Assembly (NCBI GenBank): GCA_002372465.1
Contig: DFGW01000179.1
Location: forward strand, 1-29,654
Source of the DNA: Butyrivibrio sp. UBA3740
GTDB lineage: Bacteria; Bacillota; Clostridia; Lachnospirales; Lachnospiraceae
Direction of reading: 5' to 3'
Length of the DNA: 29,654 nucleotides
Shown: positions 9,157-16,547 of the stretch, in pieces
Numbering within the stretch: position 1 is the first letter of the stretch
Layout: each line of letters begins with the position of its first letter
Translations under genes and position numbers: made by a program
Notes under the pieces: model-generated
Database searches by the model: none
The model's input: the letters and a program-made list of their open reading frames with translations, nothing else
Told to the model about the DNA's origin: nothing

Positions 9157-9192
9157 ATTATATCATTATTATGGTAATAATGCTGTAATAAT
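9157..9192 (-). promoter_or_regulatory. Promoter and dyad operator upstream of the giant secreted protein
   Basis: On the minus strand a perfect -10 (TATAAT, plus-strand ATTATA at 9157-9162) lies about 60 bp before the start. Directly upstream is a perfect dyad, CATTATTA-TGG-TAATAATG (9164-9182), followed by a second GTAATAAT. GTAATAAT thus occurs at 9174-9181 and 9185-9192, 11 bp apart. No good -35 is found at 17 bp, which suggests that a regulator binds in the spacer as activator or repressor. The -10 is clear; the operator role is inferred. Confidence 0.45.
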
Positions 9193-9339
9193 CTCTTAAA
9201 TTTTTATAATTTTCTGTCGTTTTGACGTTTGTTCAAGATAATTAATTGTGCACTAGCTACAAAAAGGTAGTGTTAGCTCAATGCAACTCACCATATAACT
9301 TACAACAATCTTCGCATTCTTAAAAAAGGAGAGATTAAT

Positions 9340-9555
9340 TTGAACGATACAAAGACTTTTCTTGAATACAAAGGATATAAAGGAAGTATCGAAGTTGACG
9401 CCGAACAGGACATTCTCTATGGAAGTGTTCAAAACCTTGATAATCCTAATGATGTAGTGACCTATGAGGGGGAGAGCATTAAAGAACTTAGGGCAGACTT
9501 TATGGGAGCTATCGACTTTTACCTTTCCACCAATGATGGCGAAGCATTGAAATAA
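9340..9555 (+). CDS. HicB-like domain protein, solitary
   Basis: A 71-aa protein resembling the N-terminal partial RNase H-fold domain of HicB antitoxins: LEYKGYKGSIEVDAEQDILYG..., then VVTYEGESIKELRADFMGAIDFYL. HicB normally neutralises the HicA mRNA interferase and represses its operon through a C-terminal ribbon-helix-helix or HTH domain. That DNA-binding part is missing here: the protein stops after the fold. No HicA (a 60-80 aa double-stranded-RNA-binding-like protein) is found on either side. The start is TTG at 9340, preceded by AGGAGA about 7 nt upstream. The gene sits alone on the plus strand between two large minus-strand surface genes and ends at a bidirectional terminator. It may be an orphan antitoxin, a toxin-antitoxin remnant or an independent HicB-fold protein. 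Confidence 0.72.
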   Translation: MNDTKTFLEYKGYKGSIEVDAEQDILYGSVQNLDNPNDVVTYEGESIKELRADFMGAIDFYLSTNDGEALK

Positions 9556-9583
9556 CAAATCTTTGGGTATTCTCACACAAAAA

Positions 9584-9619
9584 AGTCAGAGGAAAATAGA
9601 TTCCTCTGACTAATTTTTT
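9584..9619. terminator. Bidirectional intrinsic terminator
   Basis: AGTCAGAGGAA 9584-9594 and TTCCTCTGACT 9601-9611 form a perfect 11-bp stem with a 6-nt loop. An A run lies on the left and a T run (9614-9619) on the right, so the hairpin has a U-tract in both directions. It serves the HicB-like gene (plus) and the surface protein ending at 9632 (minus). Confidence 0.85.
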
Positions 9620-9631
9620 ATATTCTTACTG

Positions 9632-12600
9632 TTACTGCTCGTCTTTCAAATCTTTCTTATACTTCACGTAAAGCTCACGGCCTCTTTCTCCGAGGAGAAG
9701 GATGATCAATGCCCACCACCAGCTCATCTTGCCTGGTCTTGCCGGCATTCCTGTTGATCCGGAAAGAGCTGTGTCTTCATCTGCGATGGAGATGATTGCC
9801 CCATCATAAGCTTCAGGTTCCTCAACTGTATCAGTGAGAGCAACCTCCTCTTCTGCTATTGAAACCACATCTCCTGAAGGAGCTTCAGCCTCGCCCTGAA
9901 CAGCCTCTGTGTCAGCGCCACCACCTGCCTGGGTAACAACTCCGCCGCCTGCCGAAGCACTTGTGTCTGACTGCGCTGCCTCTACAGCACCATTGTCAGT
10001 TGAAGCTGCTGAAACTGTTGAAGTAACAGCACCGGTATTAGTATTGGCACTTGTATTAGTATTGGTGCTTGTATTTGCATTGGCTACAGTAGCACTTTCT
10101 GCGCCTGCAACGATATCTGCTGCGACAGATGTTCCACCGTCAGTAACAGTACCGCCATCAACAACTGTACCACTGGGAGCCTGAGAGCCTCCGCCACGAC
10201 GAGCTCCTGTATCTGTGGTTCCACCGGCTGGATCTCCAGAAGGAGTTACTACTTCATCGCCGTCGCCACCTGGCTGTACCTCGCCTCCGGCATCATCGCT
10301 TCCGCCACCTGGCTGTACCTCGCCTCCGGCATCATCGCTTCCGCCTCCGGGCTGTACCTCGCCTCCGGCATCTTCGCTTCCGCCACCTGGCTGTACTTCG
10401 CCTCCGGCATCATCGCTTCCGCCTCCTGGCTGTACCTCGCCTCCGGCATCTTCGCTTCCGCCGCCTGGCTGTACCTCGCCTCCGGCATCATCGCTTCCAC
10501 CGCCCGGCTGTACCTCTCCTGTGTCTGATTCGGCATCAATAACCACATCAGGTACCACCGGAACAATAGGTAACGGATTCAACCTTGTAATAGCGGCATT
10601 GAAATCATCCAGCGCAGCCTTGTAGCTATCCTGGAGTTTGCCCAGATTCTTGGATGCGTCGTCAACCTTTTCATTGGCCTTATCAAGATAATCATCAAAG
10701 ATCTTGATGGCATCCCTTACATTCATCTTGTTAAGATCCGCAGCTTCCTCAGCGCTTACATCAAGACCAAGGTATGTGGCAATATCTTCAACTCCCAATG
10801 CATCCTTAGCAAGAACGCTTCTGGTCTTCCTCTCTTTCTTGAGGTCATCGATTGCTTCAGTAAGCCTCTCAGCTTCATCCTGCGCTTCTTTTACAGCATT
10901 CTGTGCTTTCTGAGCAGCTTTTCTGTAGCCGGTGTACTTCTCTGCCTCATTGTGCTGTACCGAACCATCATCGTTCTTAACGTGGTTCTGCAGGAATACC
11001 TCATTGTATGTAGCGTTCTGTTCCTTAAGGCTGTCGAATATTTTCTGTGCTTCTTCCTGCGTACGGTTCCTGGAAAGGGTCTCGAGCATGTCATCGCCGT
11101 ACTTATTCATACCAAAGTCATTGGTTCCTGCTATGATATGAACATTAGCATCGTGTATCAGGCTGTTCTTATTCTGAACCACCTGATCTACTGCAACTTT
11201 TTTGTCACCAACGGTTATTGTCATGGTTCCGTCTTCAGCGACTGTGATTTCCTTAGAATCAATCATACTCTGAAGCATTTCTCTGGTGATGTAGGTCCTG
11301 TCAGCACCCTGACCATATGCGAATACATCATAGAAGCCCTGATTGTTCTTATTTTTGTTGTCCTGATTGCCGAAATTAACAGTTCCGTAAGTATCTTTCA
11401 GCAACTTATTAGCTCTTATCTCATCTTCCGTTTTCTCAAATACAGCTATACCCCAGGACTTGCCCAGATCACCATATTTATTTCCATTGTCCTTCTTATC
11501 AAGGTTGTCGTAGTTGAAATATCGTGTAACCGTAACCCCATTCTCTTTATAAGTGAGAACGTTGTAATTGCAGTCCTGAGTGTCAAAGCCGGTCACGTGC
11601 TCCCAATGTACATCCGTAATCTCTTTTCCTTCGAGCTGAGGGATAATATAGCCTACAATGGCCTGATAAGCAGCTTCACGTTTAGGCCCCCACTGATTGC
11701 CTCCGCTGATCTTGCCATACGCGTTTTGTACTGCCTCGGCAGCTTCTGCCTCTGCCTGAAGCTTATCTTCAGCCTTATTGAGAGCTGATTCAAGATTATC
11801 AACCTTGGTCTTTGCGGAATCAATTTCGCCCTGGGCAGAAATGGCTTTATCCTTGGCCTTATCCAGATTTTCCCCATAAGCCTTCTCGGCATCCGCCAGG
11901 GCCTGTTCTGCCTCCTGAAGCTCTTTTAACGCCTGATTGTACTTGGCAAGAAGGTTGTTGTAGTGTTCCTGTTTCAGCTTAAGCTGTGACTCGGAAGATT
12001 CTACCAGTTGGCTAAGATCCTCATATGCCTTAACAGCTTCTTCCTCAGTCTTGGCCTCCTGAATATCCTTTACAAGCTGCTCAGCACTTTCCTGAGCCTC
12101 AACGGTATCCTGATAGATATTCTCAGCCCACTCTTCAGCGGCTTTGTAGTTATCACCAGCGTCTTTAGTGCTGTCCTTAATATCAACAACGGCCTGCTCA
12201 GCTTTGGTATCCTGCTTGTCGGCTTCCTTGAGATCTGCCTTAACCTGATCCATTGTGTCGGATGCGTGCTGAAGTTCTGTCACTGCTGCGGGAGTAGTGA
12301 TCTCGCCAGCCTCGTTGGTCTCATCCTTAACAACTGCTGCTGCAGCCTCAACAACTTCATTTATAACCTGTGATGCCACAGATCCAACTTCCTGAGTTGA
12401 AGCTTCCAGAATTGCTGTCTCTGCAGCTGCGTCGATAATAGGCTCAGCAGCCTGTTGCGCCTCAGCCTGAGCACTGTCGTTGTTCTCAGTAGTGACTTCC
12501 GAAACCACATCTGCCTGATCCTGGGCTTCCTGAGTAACATGTGACTCCTCCACATGTTCTGAATGCGACTGCTGCGGTTGTGTACTATTATCGCCGCCAT

Positions 12601-12724
12601 CGCCTGTCGGTTCACCATTTTCATTGGCATATGCCGAAATTGGAGTAGACAGCGCCATCATGGCAGAAATGCCGATAGTCAGGGCTGACATCAGTCTTTT
12701 ATTTTTGATATCACTCCGTTTCAT
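9632..12724 (-). CDS. Coiled-coil surface protein with 13-aa repeats and Trp-rich C-terminal anchor
   Basis: A 1030-aa exported protein with a signal peptide (about 1-34, ending near SAYA). Order: acidic Gln/Glu/Ala-rich region; coiled coil to about 330; a more globular segment (about 332-580, with WGPKREAAYQAI and YGQGADRTYIT) that I do not recognise; second coiled coil to about 730; six tandem EVQPGGGS(D/E)DAGG repeats plus a partial one; a Thr/Ala/Gly-rich stalk; then the C-terminus. The last 31 residues hold a hydrophobic segment, SWWWALIILLLG, and a basic tail. They follow two copies of an IA-(E/D)-E-(E/D)-x-AL motif. The layout resembles a sortase-type or membrane anchor, but no LPXTG is present. 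The start is ATG at 12724 with AGGAGG about 7 nt upstream, inside the end of the PilZ gene (14-nt overlap). That implies translational coupling and possible c-di-GMP control. Likely role: adhesion or a stalked surface structure. Confidence 0.82.
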   Translation of the reverse strand: MKRSDIKNKRLMSALTIGISAMMALSTPISAYANENGEPTGDGGDNSTQPQQSHSEHVEESHVTQEAQDQADVVSEVTTENNDSAQAEAQQAAEPIIDAAAETAILEASTQEVGSVASQVINEVVEAAAAVVKDETNEAGEITTPAAVTELQHASDTMDQVKADLKEADKQDTKAEQAVVDIKDSTKDAGDNYKAAEEWAENIYQDTVEAQESAEQLVKDIQEAKTEEEAVKAYEDLSQLVESSESQLKLKQEHYNNLLAKYNQALKELQEAEQALADAEKAYGENLDKAKDKAISAQGEIDSAKTKVDNLESALNKAEDKLQAEAEAAEAVQNAYGKISGGNQWGPKREAAYQAIVGYIIPQLEGKEITDVHWEHVTGFDTQDCNYNVLTYKENGVTVTRYFNYDNLDKKDNGNKYGDLGKSWGIAVFEKTEDEIRANKLLKDTYGTVNFGNQDNKNKNNQGFYDVFAYGQGADRTYITREMLQSMIDSKEITVAEDGTMTITVGDKKVAVDQVVQNKNSLIHDANVHIIAGTNDFGMNKYGDDMLETLSRNRTQEEAQKIFDSLKEQNATYNEVFLQNHVKNDDGSVQHNEAEKYTGYRKAAQKAQNAVKEAQDEAERLTEAIDDLKKERKTRSVLAKDALGVEDIATYLGLDVSAEEAADLNKMNVRDAIKIFDDYLDKANEKVDDASKNLGKLQDSYKAALDDFNAAITRLNPLPIVPVVPDVVIDAESDTGEVQPGGGSDDAGGEVQPGGGSEDAGGEVQPGGGSDDAGGEVQPGGGSEDAGGEVQPGGGSDDAGGEVQPGGGSDDAGGEVQPGGDGDEVVTPSGDPAGGTTDTGARRGGGSQAPSGTVVDGGTVTDGGTSVAADIVAGAESATVANANTSTNTNTSANTNTGAVTSTVSAASTDNGAVEAAQSDTSASAGGGVVTQAGGGADTEAVQGEAEAPSGDVVSIAEEEVALTDTVEEPEAYDGAIISIADEDTALSGSTGMPARPGKMSWWWALIILLLGERGRELYVKYKKDLKDEQ
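10272..10516. repeat. 39-bp tandem repeat inside the surface protein gene
   Basis: Repeats begin with GGCTGTAC at 10272, 10311, 10350, 10389, 10428, 10467 and 10506, exactly 39 bp apart: six full units and one partial. Each encodes the 13-residue unit EVQPGGGS(D/E)DAGG. Unit differences are mostly silent or Asp/Glu swaps. The number of units can be expected to vary between strains by slippage or recombination without breaking the frame. Confidence 0.95.
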
Positions 12725-13037
12725 CTTGGTTACCTCCTATGCTTTCAAACAGGTACAATAGTACATCAGGTGTAAACTTGCTTGCCTTAAACGCCAGAGA
12801 TTTCTTCTGTCCACCTTCGTCATCTTCTCTGACAGTCTCTGCGTACATTATCATAGTTTCCGCTACAATGATCACATCCCTTCCCACAAGGTTCGGGATA
12901 AGCTTATCAACAGTGATGGCGATTCCCAGTGGACTTACGTTCTTGACCTGACCGTAATACTTTTCCAAGGTCTCCCTGTCCACGATTACGCTGTTTGCTA
13001 AAAATTCTACTCTGTTGATCGTTCTACGTTCTTCCAT
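12711..13037 (-). CDS. PilZ domain protein (c-di-GMP receptor)
   Basis: A 108-aa single-domain protein. The two c-di-GMP-binding motifs of PilZ are visible: RxxxR (R5-T-I-N-R9) and NxSxxG (N33-V-S-P-L-G38), in the usual order and spacing. The remainder (VDKLIPNLVGRDVIIVAETMI) fits the PilZ barrel, and the C-terminus forms a short helix. The start is ATG at 13037 with GGAGGGG 6 nt upstream; a TTG five codons earlier lies inside the SD and is rejected. A perfect TATAAT on the minus strand (13119-13124) is a possible -10, without a good -35. The stop overlaps the start of the surface protein gene by 14 nt, so the two proteins are made from one message. Inferred role: coupling c-di-GMP level to display or export of that surface protein. 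Confidence 0.85.
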   Translation of the reverse strand: MEERRTINRVEFLANSVIVDRETLEKYYGQVKNVSPLGIAITVDKLIPNLVGRDVIIVAETMIMYAETVREDDEGGQKKSLAFKASKFTPDVLLYLFESIGGNQDETE

Positions 13038-13173
13038 ACTGATCCCCTCCAATGTTTCTTATATTGTTATTATATTTATCAGTTAATCATAAAAATCATC
13101 ATATAACTATTATAACTTGTAATTTGTTATACAATTCAGATAATTTTCAGTTTTTTTCAATTTTAGTTAAGAA

Positions 13174-13212
13174 AAAGAGGATTTCACCTAAGTTTAAGGT
13201 GCAATCCTCTTT
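13174..13212 (-). terminator. Intrinsic terminator after the Rpn-type nuclease gene
   Basis: AAAGAGGATT (13174-13183) plus CACCT pairs with AGGTG plus AATCCTCTTT (13203-13212), with one internal mismatch and a 7-nt loop. Read on the minus strand it continues into TTTTCTT. It lies just beyond the stop of the gene at 13220. Confidence 0.8.
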
Positions 13213-13219
13213 GTAGCTA

Positions 13220-14191
13220 TCACTCTTTTATTCCGCTTTTCAGCCGCTCTATCTCTTCCCTCAAAGAAGTAATCTCATCTGCCAATTTCTTGCGTTCCGC
13301 TTCGCCTTCTGCAAGACCTTCAGCCTTTCCTTCAGCCTTTCCTTCAGCCTTACCTTTCATCCTTCCCTCATTGAACACTCTAATCTCAGGCAAATCCAGT
13401 ACTCTTCCACCCATAACACCACCTACTTTCTCCTGAACCACTCTATGTTTCATAGTAAGCTTGTAAATTACTTTGTGTGTTAATCTTATGATAACATCAT
13501 GGGAAAACGCTGACAAGCTCTGCCTTTCCAACTCCAAGTCAAGTCTGTCAATAATGGTCCGAAACACTTCCGCCAGGGCTTCGGTTTTTTGATCATCATT
13601 ATTGATGTCAGCAAACTCTCTTTCATAATTGAATATATAGAACGGAATCATCAGGAAAAGACGATTCTCAAAGATATGCTCAATCGTGAAATCAGACTCC
13701 TTGATCATGATAACGTCATAGCTGACATCGCCATTGCTTGTCTCGATCTTGACCTTTGCCTTGTCAGGCGTCTTTTCAGATTTCCTGAGCAGCAATAATC
13801 CCGTAAAAGGAAACCGCACTATCAATGTGGTTCCTTCTGTTTCACTTTCGTCCACCGCTATCTGAGAATCATACTCAAAAAGCCTCACTAGGATAGAATT
13901 ATCATAGGTTTTGCTTTCACACTCAAAATGGAACAATTTGCTTCTTCCATCCTGAGTAATTCTGAAATGCGCATCAGTAATTCTCTTCTCATCAGACTGA
14001 TCCTCGTGCTCAATAAAATGCTCATTCCTAAGCCGAGTTATTTCAGCCGTATTATCATAATTCTCATTGTAAAAGTAATTCACAAAAGGAATCAGAATGT
14101 CATCGCATTCAGTCTCCATAGTCCTGAACGCATCGTCGTAGGCGAAGTCAGAGTAAATCGGCGACTTCTGTTCATCAAGTTCATTTTGCAT
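13220..14191 (-). CDS. Rpn/PDDEXK-type nuclease (transposase-like family)
   Basis: A 323-aa protein of the Rpn-type (recombination-promoting nuclease) PD-(D/E)XK family, common in many copies in Lachnospiraceae. Near the N-terminus is the family opening YDDAFRTM...LIPFVNYFYNE. The predicted core is D73 (TDAHFRI), then FHFECESK (E90/E92 and K94) and a YDN..VRLFEYD helix. The C-terminus carries tandem GKAE/GLAE repeats (nt about 13310-13360) and a short coiled coil, also typical. Members cut DNA and promote RecA-independent recombination, but native roles are unsettled. ATG at 14191 is preferred, with GGAGG 9 nt upstream; the ATG at 14197 is only 3 nt from it. It is transcribed alone and has its own terminator. 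Confidence 0.78.
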   Translation of the reverse strand: MQNELDEQKSPIYSDFAYDDAFRTMETECDDILIPFVNYFYNENYDNTAEITRLRNEHFIEHEDQSDEKRITDAHFRITQDGRSKLFHFECESKTYDNSILVRLFEYDSQIAVDESETEGTTLIVRFPFTGLLLLRKSEKTPDKAKVKIETSNGDVSYDVIMIKESDFTIEHIFENRLFLMIPFYIFNYEREFADINNDDQKTEALAEVFRTIIDRLDLELERQSLSAFSHDVIIRLTHKVIYKLTMKHRVVQEKVGGVMGGRVLDLPEIRVFNEGRMKGKAEGKAEGKAEGLAEGEAERKKLADEITSLREEIERLKSGIKE

Positions 14192-14342
14192 ACACATATG
14201 CCTCCTTCATTTATTTTCTCCATCGTTGAAATCGGCATCTGCAAGAACTGCTCTGCCTTTCCTGATTGGAATTGAAACTGCAACAGACTTGTCGCAGCCT
14301 TGTTAGGATAGCATATTCATACGCCAAGTACAATATATTAAT

Positions 14343-14630
14343 TCAAAAGAGGTATCTGGCATACGCCAAATACCTAATTCTGTTACCACGCCTTTCGGCA
14401 ATCCTTTCATATTCGTCCTTAAGACTGTAGCTGGTCTCAACGGATATGTAATCAAACTCCGGATCCTTTTCCGGGCGCCAAACATCCTCACCAAGCCTGA
14501 TGGGCGAGATCACCAGTATCTGCTCAGGCAAAAGAAATTTCTCCAGCTCGTCCAGGCACTTCTCCAGCCCTATCACGTGCCCCGAAGCATTAAATATCTT
14601 CTTGCAGTCGTCAGCGGTCTTCTTTGATGT
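14343..14630 (-). pseudogene. Truncated SGNH/GDSL hydrolase remnant
   Basis: An open frame with no usable start (bounded by TAA at 14631-14633) encodes a middle piece of an SGNH esterase-like protein: TADDCKKIFNASGH..., LEKCLDELEKFLLPEQ, ILVISPIRLGEDVWRP, EKDPEFDYISVETSYSL and EYERIAERRG. In intact relatives these lie between the GxND block and the C-terminal D-x-x-H block. Here the N-terminal GDS block is absent, the GxND position reads TADD, and the frame ends in unrelated sequence before the catalytic Asp/His. It therefore looks like a dead fragment left by deletion or insertion downstream of the envelope operon. Recognition is from motif memory only. Confidence 0.55.
14350..14375 (-). terminator. 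Probable intrinsic terminator of the envelope operon
   Basis: AGGTATCTGGC 14350-14360 and GCCAAATACCT 14365-14375 form an 11-bp stem with one mismatch and a 4-nt loop. On the minus strand it is followed by CTTTTG. It lies at the end of the hydrolase remnant and is the first terminator-like hairpin after the operon. Confidence 0.55.
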
Positions 14631-14636
14631 TTAAAA

Positions 14637-14732
14637 CTATTTCTTTAACGTCACGTAAATGCTGTAGATTGTAACACCAATACTTACAAGCGTTACCACA
14701 ACACTTATTCCCGTGACGACTAATTCCCACAT
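14637..14732 (-). CDS. Possible 31-aa single-span membrane peptide
   Basis: ATG at 14732, 6 nt after the stop of the membrane protein gene at 14739, opens a 31-codon frame: a short MWELV opening, a continuous Val/Ile/Thr-rich hydrophobic stretch (about residues 4-29) and a terminal KK. It would span the membrane once. The size and composition resemble small holin-like or type I toxin peptides and small accessory membrane proteins. No strong SD is present (only TGAG), so expression would rely on coupling to the preceding gene. It may be real or chance; nothing else in the 100 bp competes for the space. Confidence 0.35.
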   Translation of the reverse strand: MWELVVTGISVVVTLVSIGVTIYSIYVTLKK

Positions 14733-14738
14733 CAAGGC

Positions 14739-16433
14739 TCAGTGCGCAAGATAATACTTCGCATAATCTGTCAAGGCATTCACGTCTACTCTGTAGAGGA
14801 TGTCGCAGAAGCTGCGCAGGTATATATAGATGAACAATATGCCGGTCAAAAGATATACGACCTTGATTTTCCCTTTCTTCGCAAACTGCACAAAGAGCGG
14901 GAACAGAATACAGCAGATAATCGCATAGATAATTATTGCAATTCCAAGGTTAGAAATGATGTCTTGCGTCAAAGACACGTTCGTCATGTCAAAGCAAACA
15001 TTCATAGACATCAGAGAATGAACATAGCAGTCAATTCCTTTCATATCCAGCGATATCTCCACAGCAAAGAATACTGACAGGAATATCATAAGGACAAAAA
15101 CTGCGCCTGCCGTTCGAAGTAAAAATCTTGCGACATTAGCGTCATCTTTACCAACCCAAGCATTTCTATCATTGTACTGCTCCACAGTCTCGGCCCCATC
15201 TCTAGCATTCCTATCTTCATGCTTATCATCGACCTTATCTACACTCTCCCCCTTCCGCTCAGCTCTGCCAACGAAAGAAATCCTCTCCAGCACATATAGC
15301 CCTGCAAACAGCATCACCGGCAATGTGCTTTCCAGATAGCGTCCGAACACCAGGTGGTCGCATCTGTCTACAGTCGTTCCCATCCAGTAGTCATACAAAG
15401 TCTCAAAGAAGAACAGCATTCCCAGAAGGAACGCTCCAATATACAGAATCCCGCCAACAAGGCAGAGGATCCTGAACTTGTCTGAAAACGTCTCCCTCAT
15501 CTTCTTATATCCAAATACACAGGCAAAAGAGATAACAATCCCCAGTAAACTGATCCCCACTCCTGAAACAGAGCTGTTAAACAGCCAGCCCAGCACAGTG
15601 CGCGCCACAACCTTAAGTCCCAGCGGAGAAAAGAGCTTTCGGTAGATCTCTATGTGCAGGAACGCACTAAGCGTATTGTGCTTTAATTCTGCCCCCTGGT
15701 ATACATACAGCTTAAGCCATACATCAAGAACTCGGTCCAGAATCAAGGCAGCCACAAGATTTGCACCAAAGACCGGCCAGCTGACCAGCACCTTCTTCCT
15801 CTTCACAGCCCATATAATCAGGAAAAGAACTGTCGCCAGCACCACAATTATCCCGCGCTGGTGCGACATAAAAGCAAAAGCACAGCCCCAGGCCAAAAGC
15901 GCGCTCAAAAGGCGTTTGCGCCCGGTGGCGCCAGCACCATTTCTAACGCTTTCAAGTTCCAGCAGCATGTACAAAATCCCCCAGGGGATAAGGAACAGCA
16001 CCGGTTCAGCCCAGGTGAGCTTGCCATAGAGCAATGCTGCAGGCATGCATCCTGAGATAAGCGCGATAAATGCAGCGTCGGAAGAGGGCAGGGCAAAATG
16101 CCTTTCACCGATCCGGTAGGCCAGAACCGGAACAAAGGCCATAAGTGCACTGTTCACCAGCAAAAGAGCCTTATACCTTACCACCGGATTATGGACACAA
16201 AAAAATACAGGCAGATAGAACAGACTCTGCCCGTATTTGTAATAAAAGCCTTTATCAACCAGGAAATCACCCCAGTCATGACCGGTAAGGAAAGCAGCTG
16301 CCCCCATAGTTCCCAGCGCATCTTCCACAAAGGGAGCAGAAAGGAACAAAGCCGGAATAGCAGAGAGAAAGAACGCAAGCACATACAGGCATACACCCAT
16401 ATTCACTTTACGTCCCAAAACACCAGCCTTCAT
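14739..16433 (-). CDS. GT-C-like polytopic membrane glycosyltransferase (distal copy)
   Basis: A 564-aa membrane protein with roughly 11-12 hydrophobic spans. The layout resembles PMT/ArnT-type GT-C enzymes, which use polyprenyl-phosphate sugars on the outer face. An acidic motif after the first span (FVEDALGTMGAA) sits where these enzymes carry a catalytic Asp/Glu, and later comes VFGRYLESTLPVML. It resembles its operon partner at 22719-24491 in the same places (DEFGYWAVA and GRYFDFVVPLL). A charged Glu/Asp/Lys/Arg-rich loop occurs in the last third. ATG at 16433 is chosen for the GGAGG 5 nt upstream. An upstream GTG at 16526 would add 31 Cys/Gly/Arg-rich residues with no convincing SD. Last full gene of the operon. 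The sugar and acceptor are unknown. Confidence 0.65.
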   Translation of the reverse strand: MKAGVLGRKVNMGVCLYVLAFFLSAIPALFLSAPFVEDALGTMGAAAFLTGHDWGDFLVDKGFYYKYGQSLFYLPVFFCVHNPVVRYKALLLVNSALMAFVPVLAYRIGERHFALPSSDAAFIALISGCMPAALLYGKLTWAEPVLFLIPWGILYMLLELESVRNGAGATGRKRLLSALLAWGCAFAFMSHQRGIIVVLATVLFLIIWAVKRKKVLVSWPVFGANLVAALILDRVLDVWLKLYVYQGAELKHNTLSAFLHIEIYRKLFSPLGLKVVARTVLGWLFNSSVSGVGISLLGIVISFACVFGYKKMRETFSDKFRILCLVGGILYIGAFLLGMLFFFETLYDYWMGTTVDRCDHLVFGRYLESTLPVMLFAGLYVLERISFVGRAERKGESVDKVDDKHEDRNARDGAETVEQYNDRNAWVGKDDANVARFLLRTAGAVFVLMIFLSVFFAVEISLDMKGIDCYVHSLMSMNVCFDMTNVSLTQDIISNLGIAIIIYAIICCILFPLFVQFAKKGKIKVVYLLTGILFIYIYLRSFCDILYRVDVNALTDYAKYYLAH

Positions 16434-16547
16434 ACCTTCCTCCAGGAATCCTGCCTCCTGACCACACATCACTCGCTTCCCGAAGCCACATCTCCGGTCC
16501 ACACATCGCATTCCTCCACGAAACACTGCTCACAGGCCACGCATCCC

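Noticed and set aside
9253..9576. 107-codon minus-strand open frame covering the HicB-like gene
   Set aside because: The opposite strand carries a recognisable HicB fold with a good SD. This frame has no SD or family features and crosses the intergenic region.
10215..10625. Long plus-strand open frame of Pro/Ser/Cys-rich sequence
   Set aside because: It is the antisense of the 39-bp repeat in the surface protein gene and has no SD or plausible composition.
10952..11788. 278-codon plus-strand open frame inside the surface protein gene
   Set aside because: It lies wholly antisense to a well-supported coding region, with Cys/Leu/Ile-rich shadow composition.
13038..13052. PilZ start at TTG five codons upstream
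   Set aside because: The TTG lies within the SD itself, and ATG at 13037 has ideal spacing.
16434..16526. N-terminal extension of the distal GT-C-like protein from GTG
   Set aside because: The extension is Cys/Gly/Arg-rich and lacks a good SD, while ATG at 16433 has GGAGG at the right distance.
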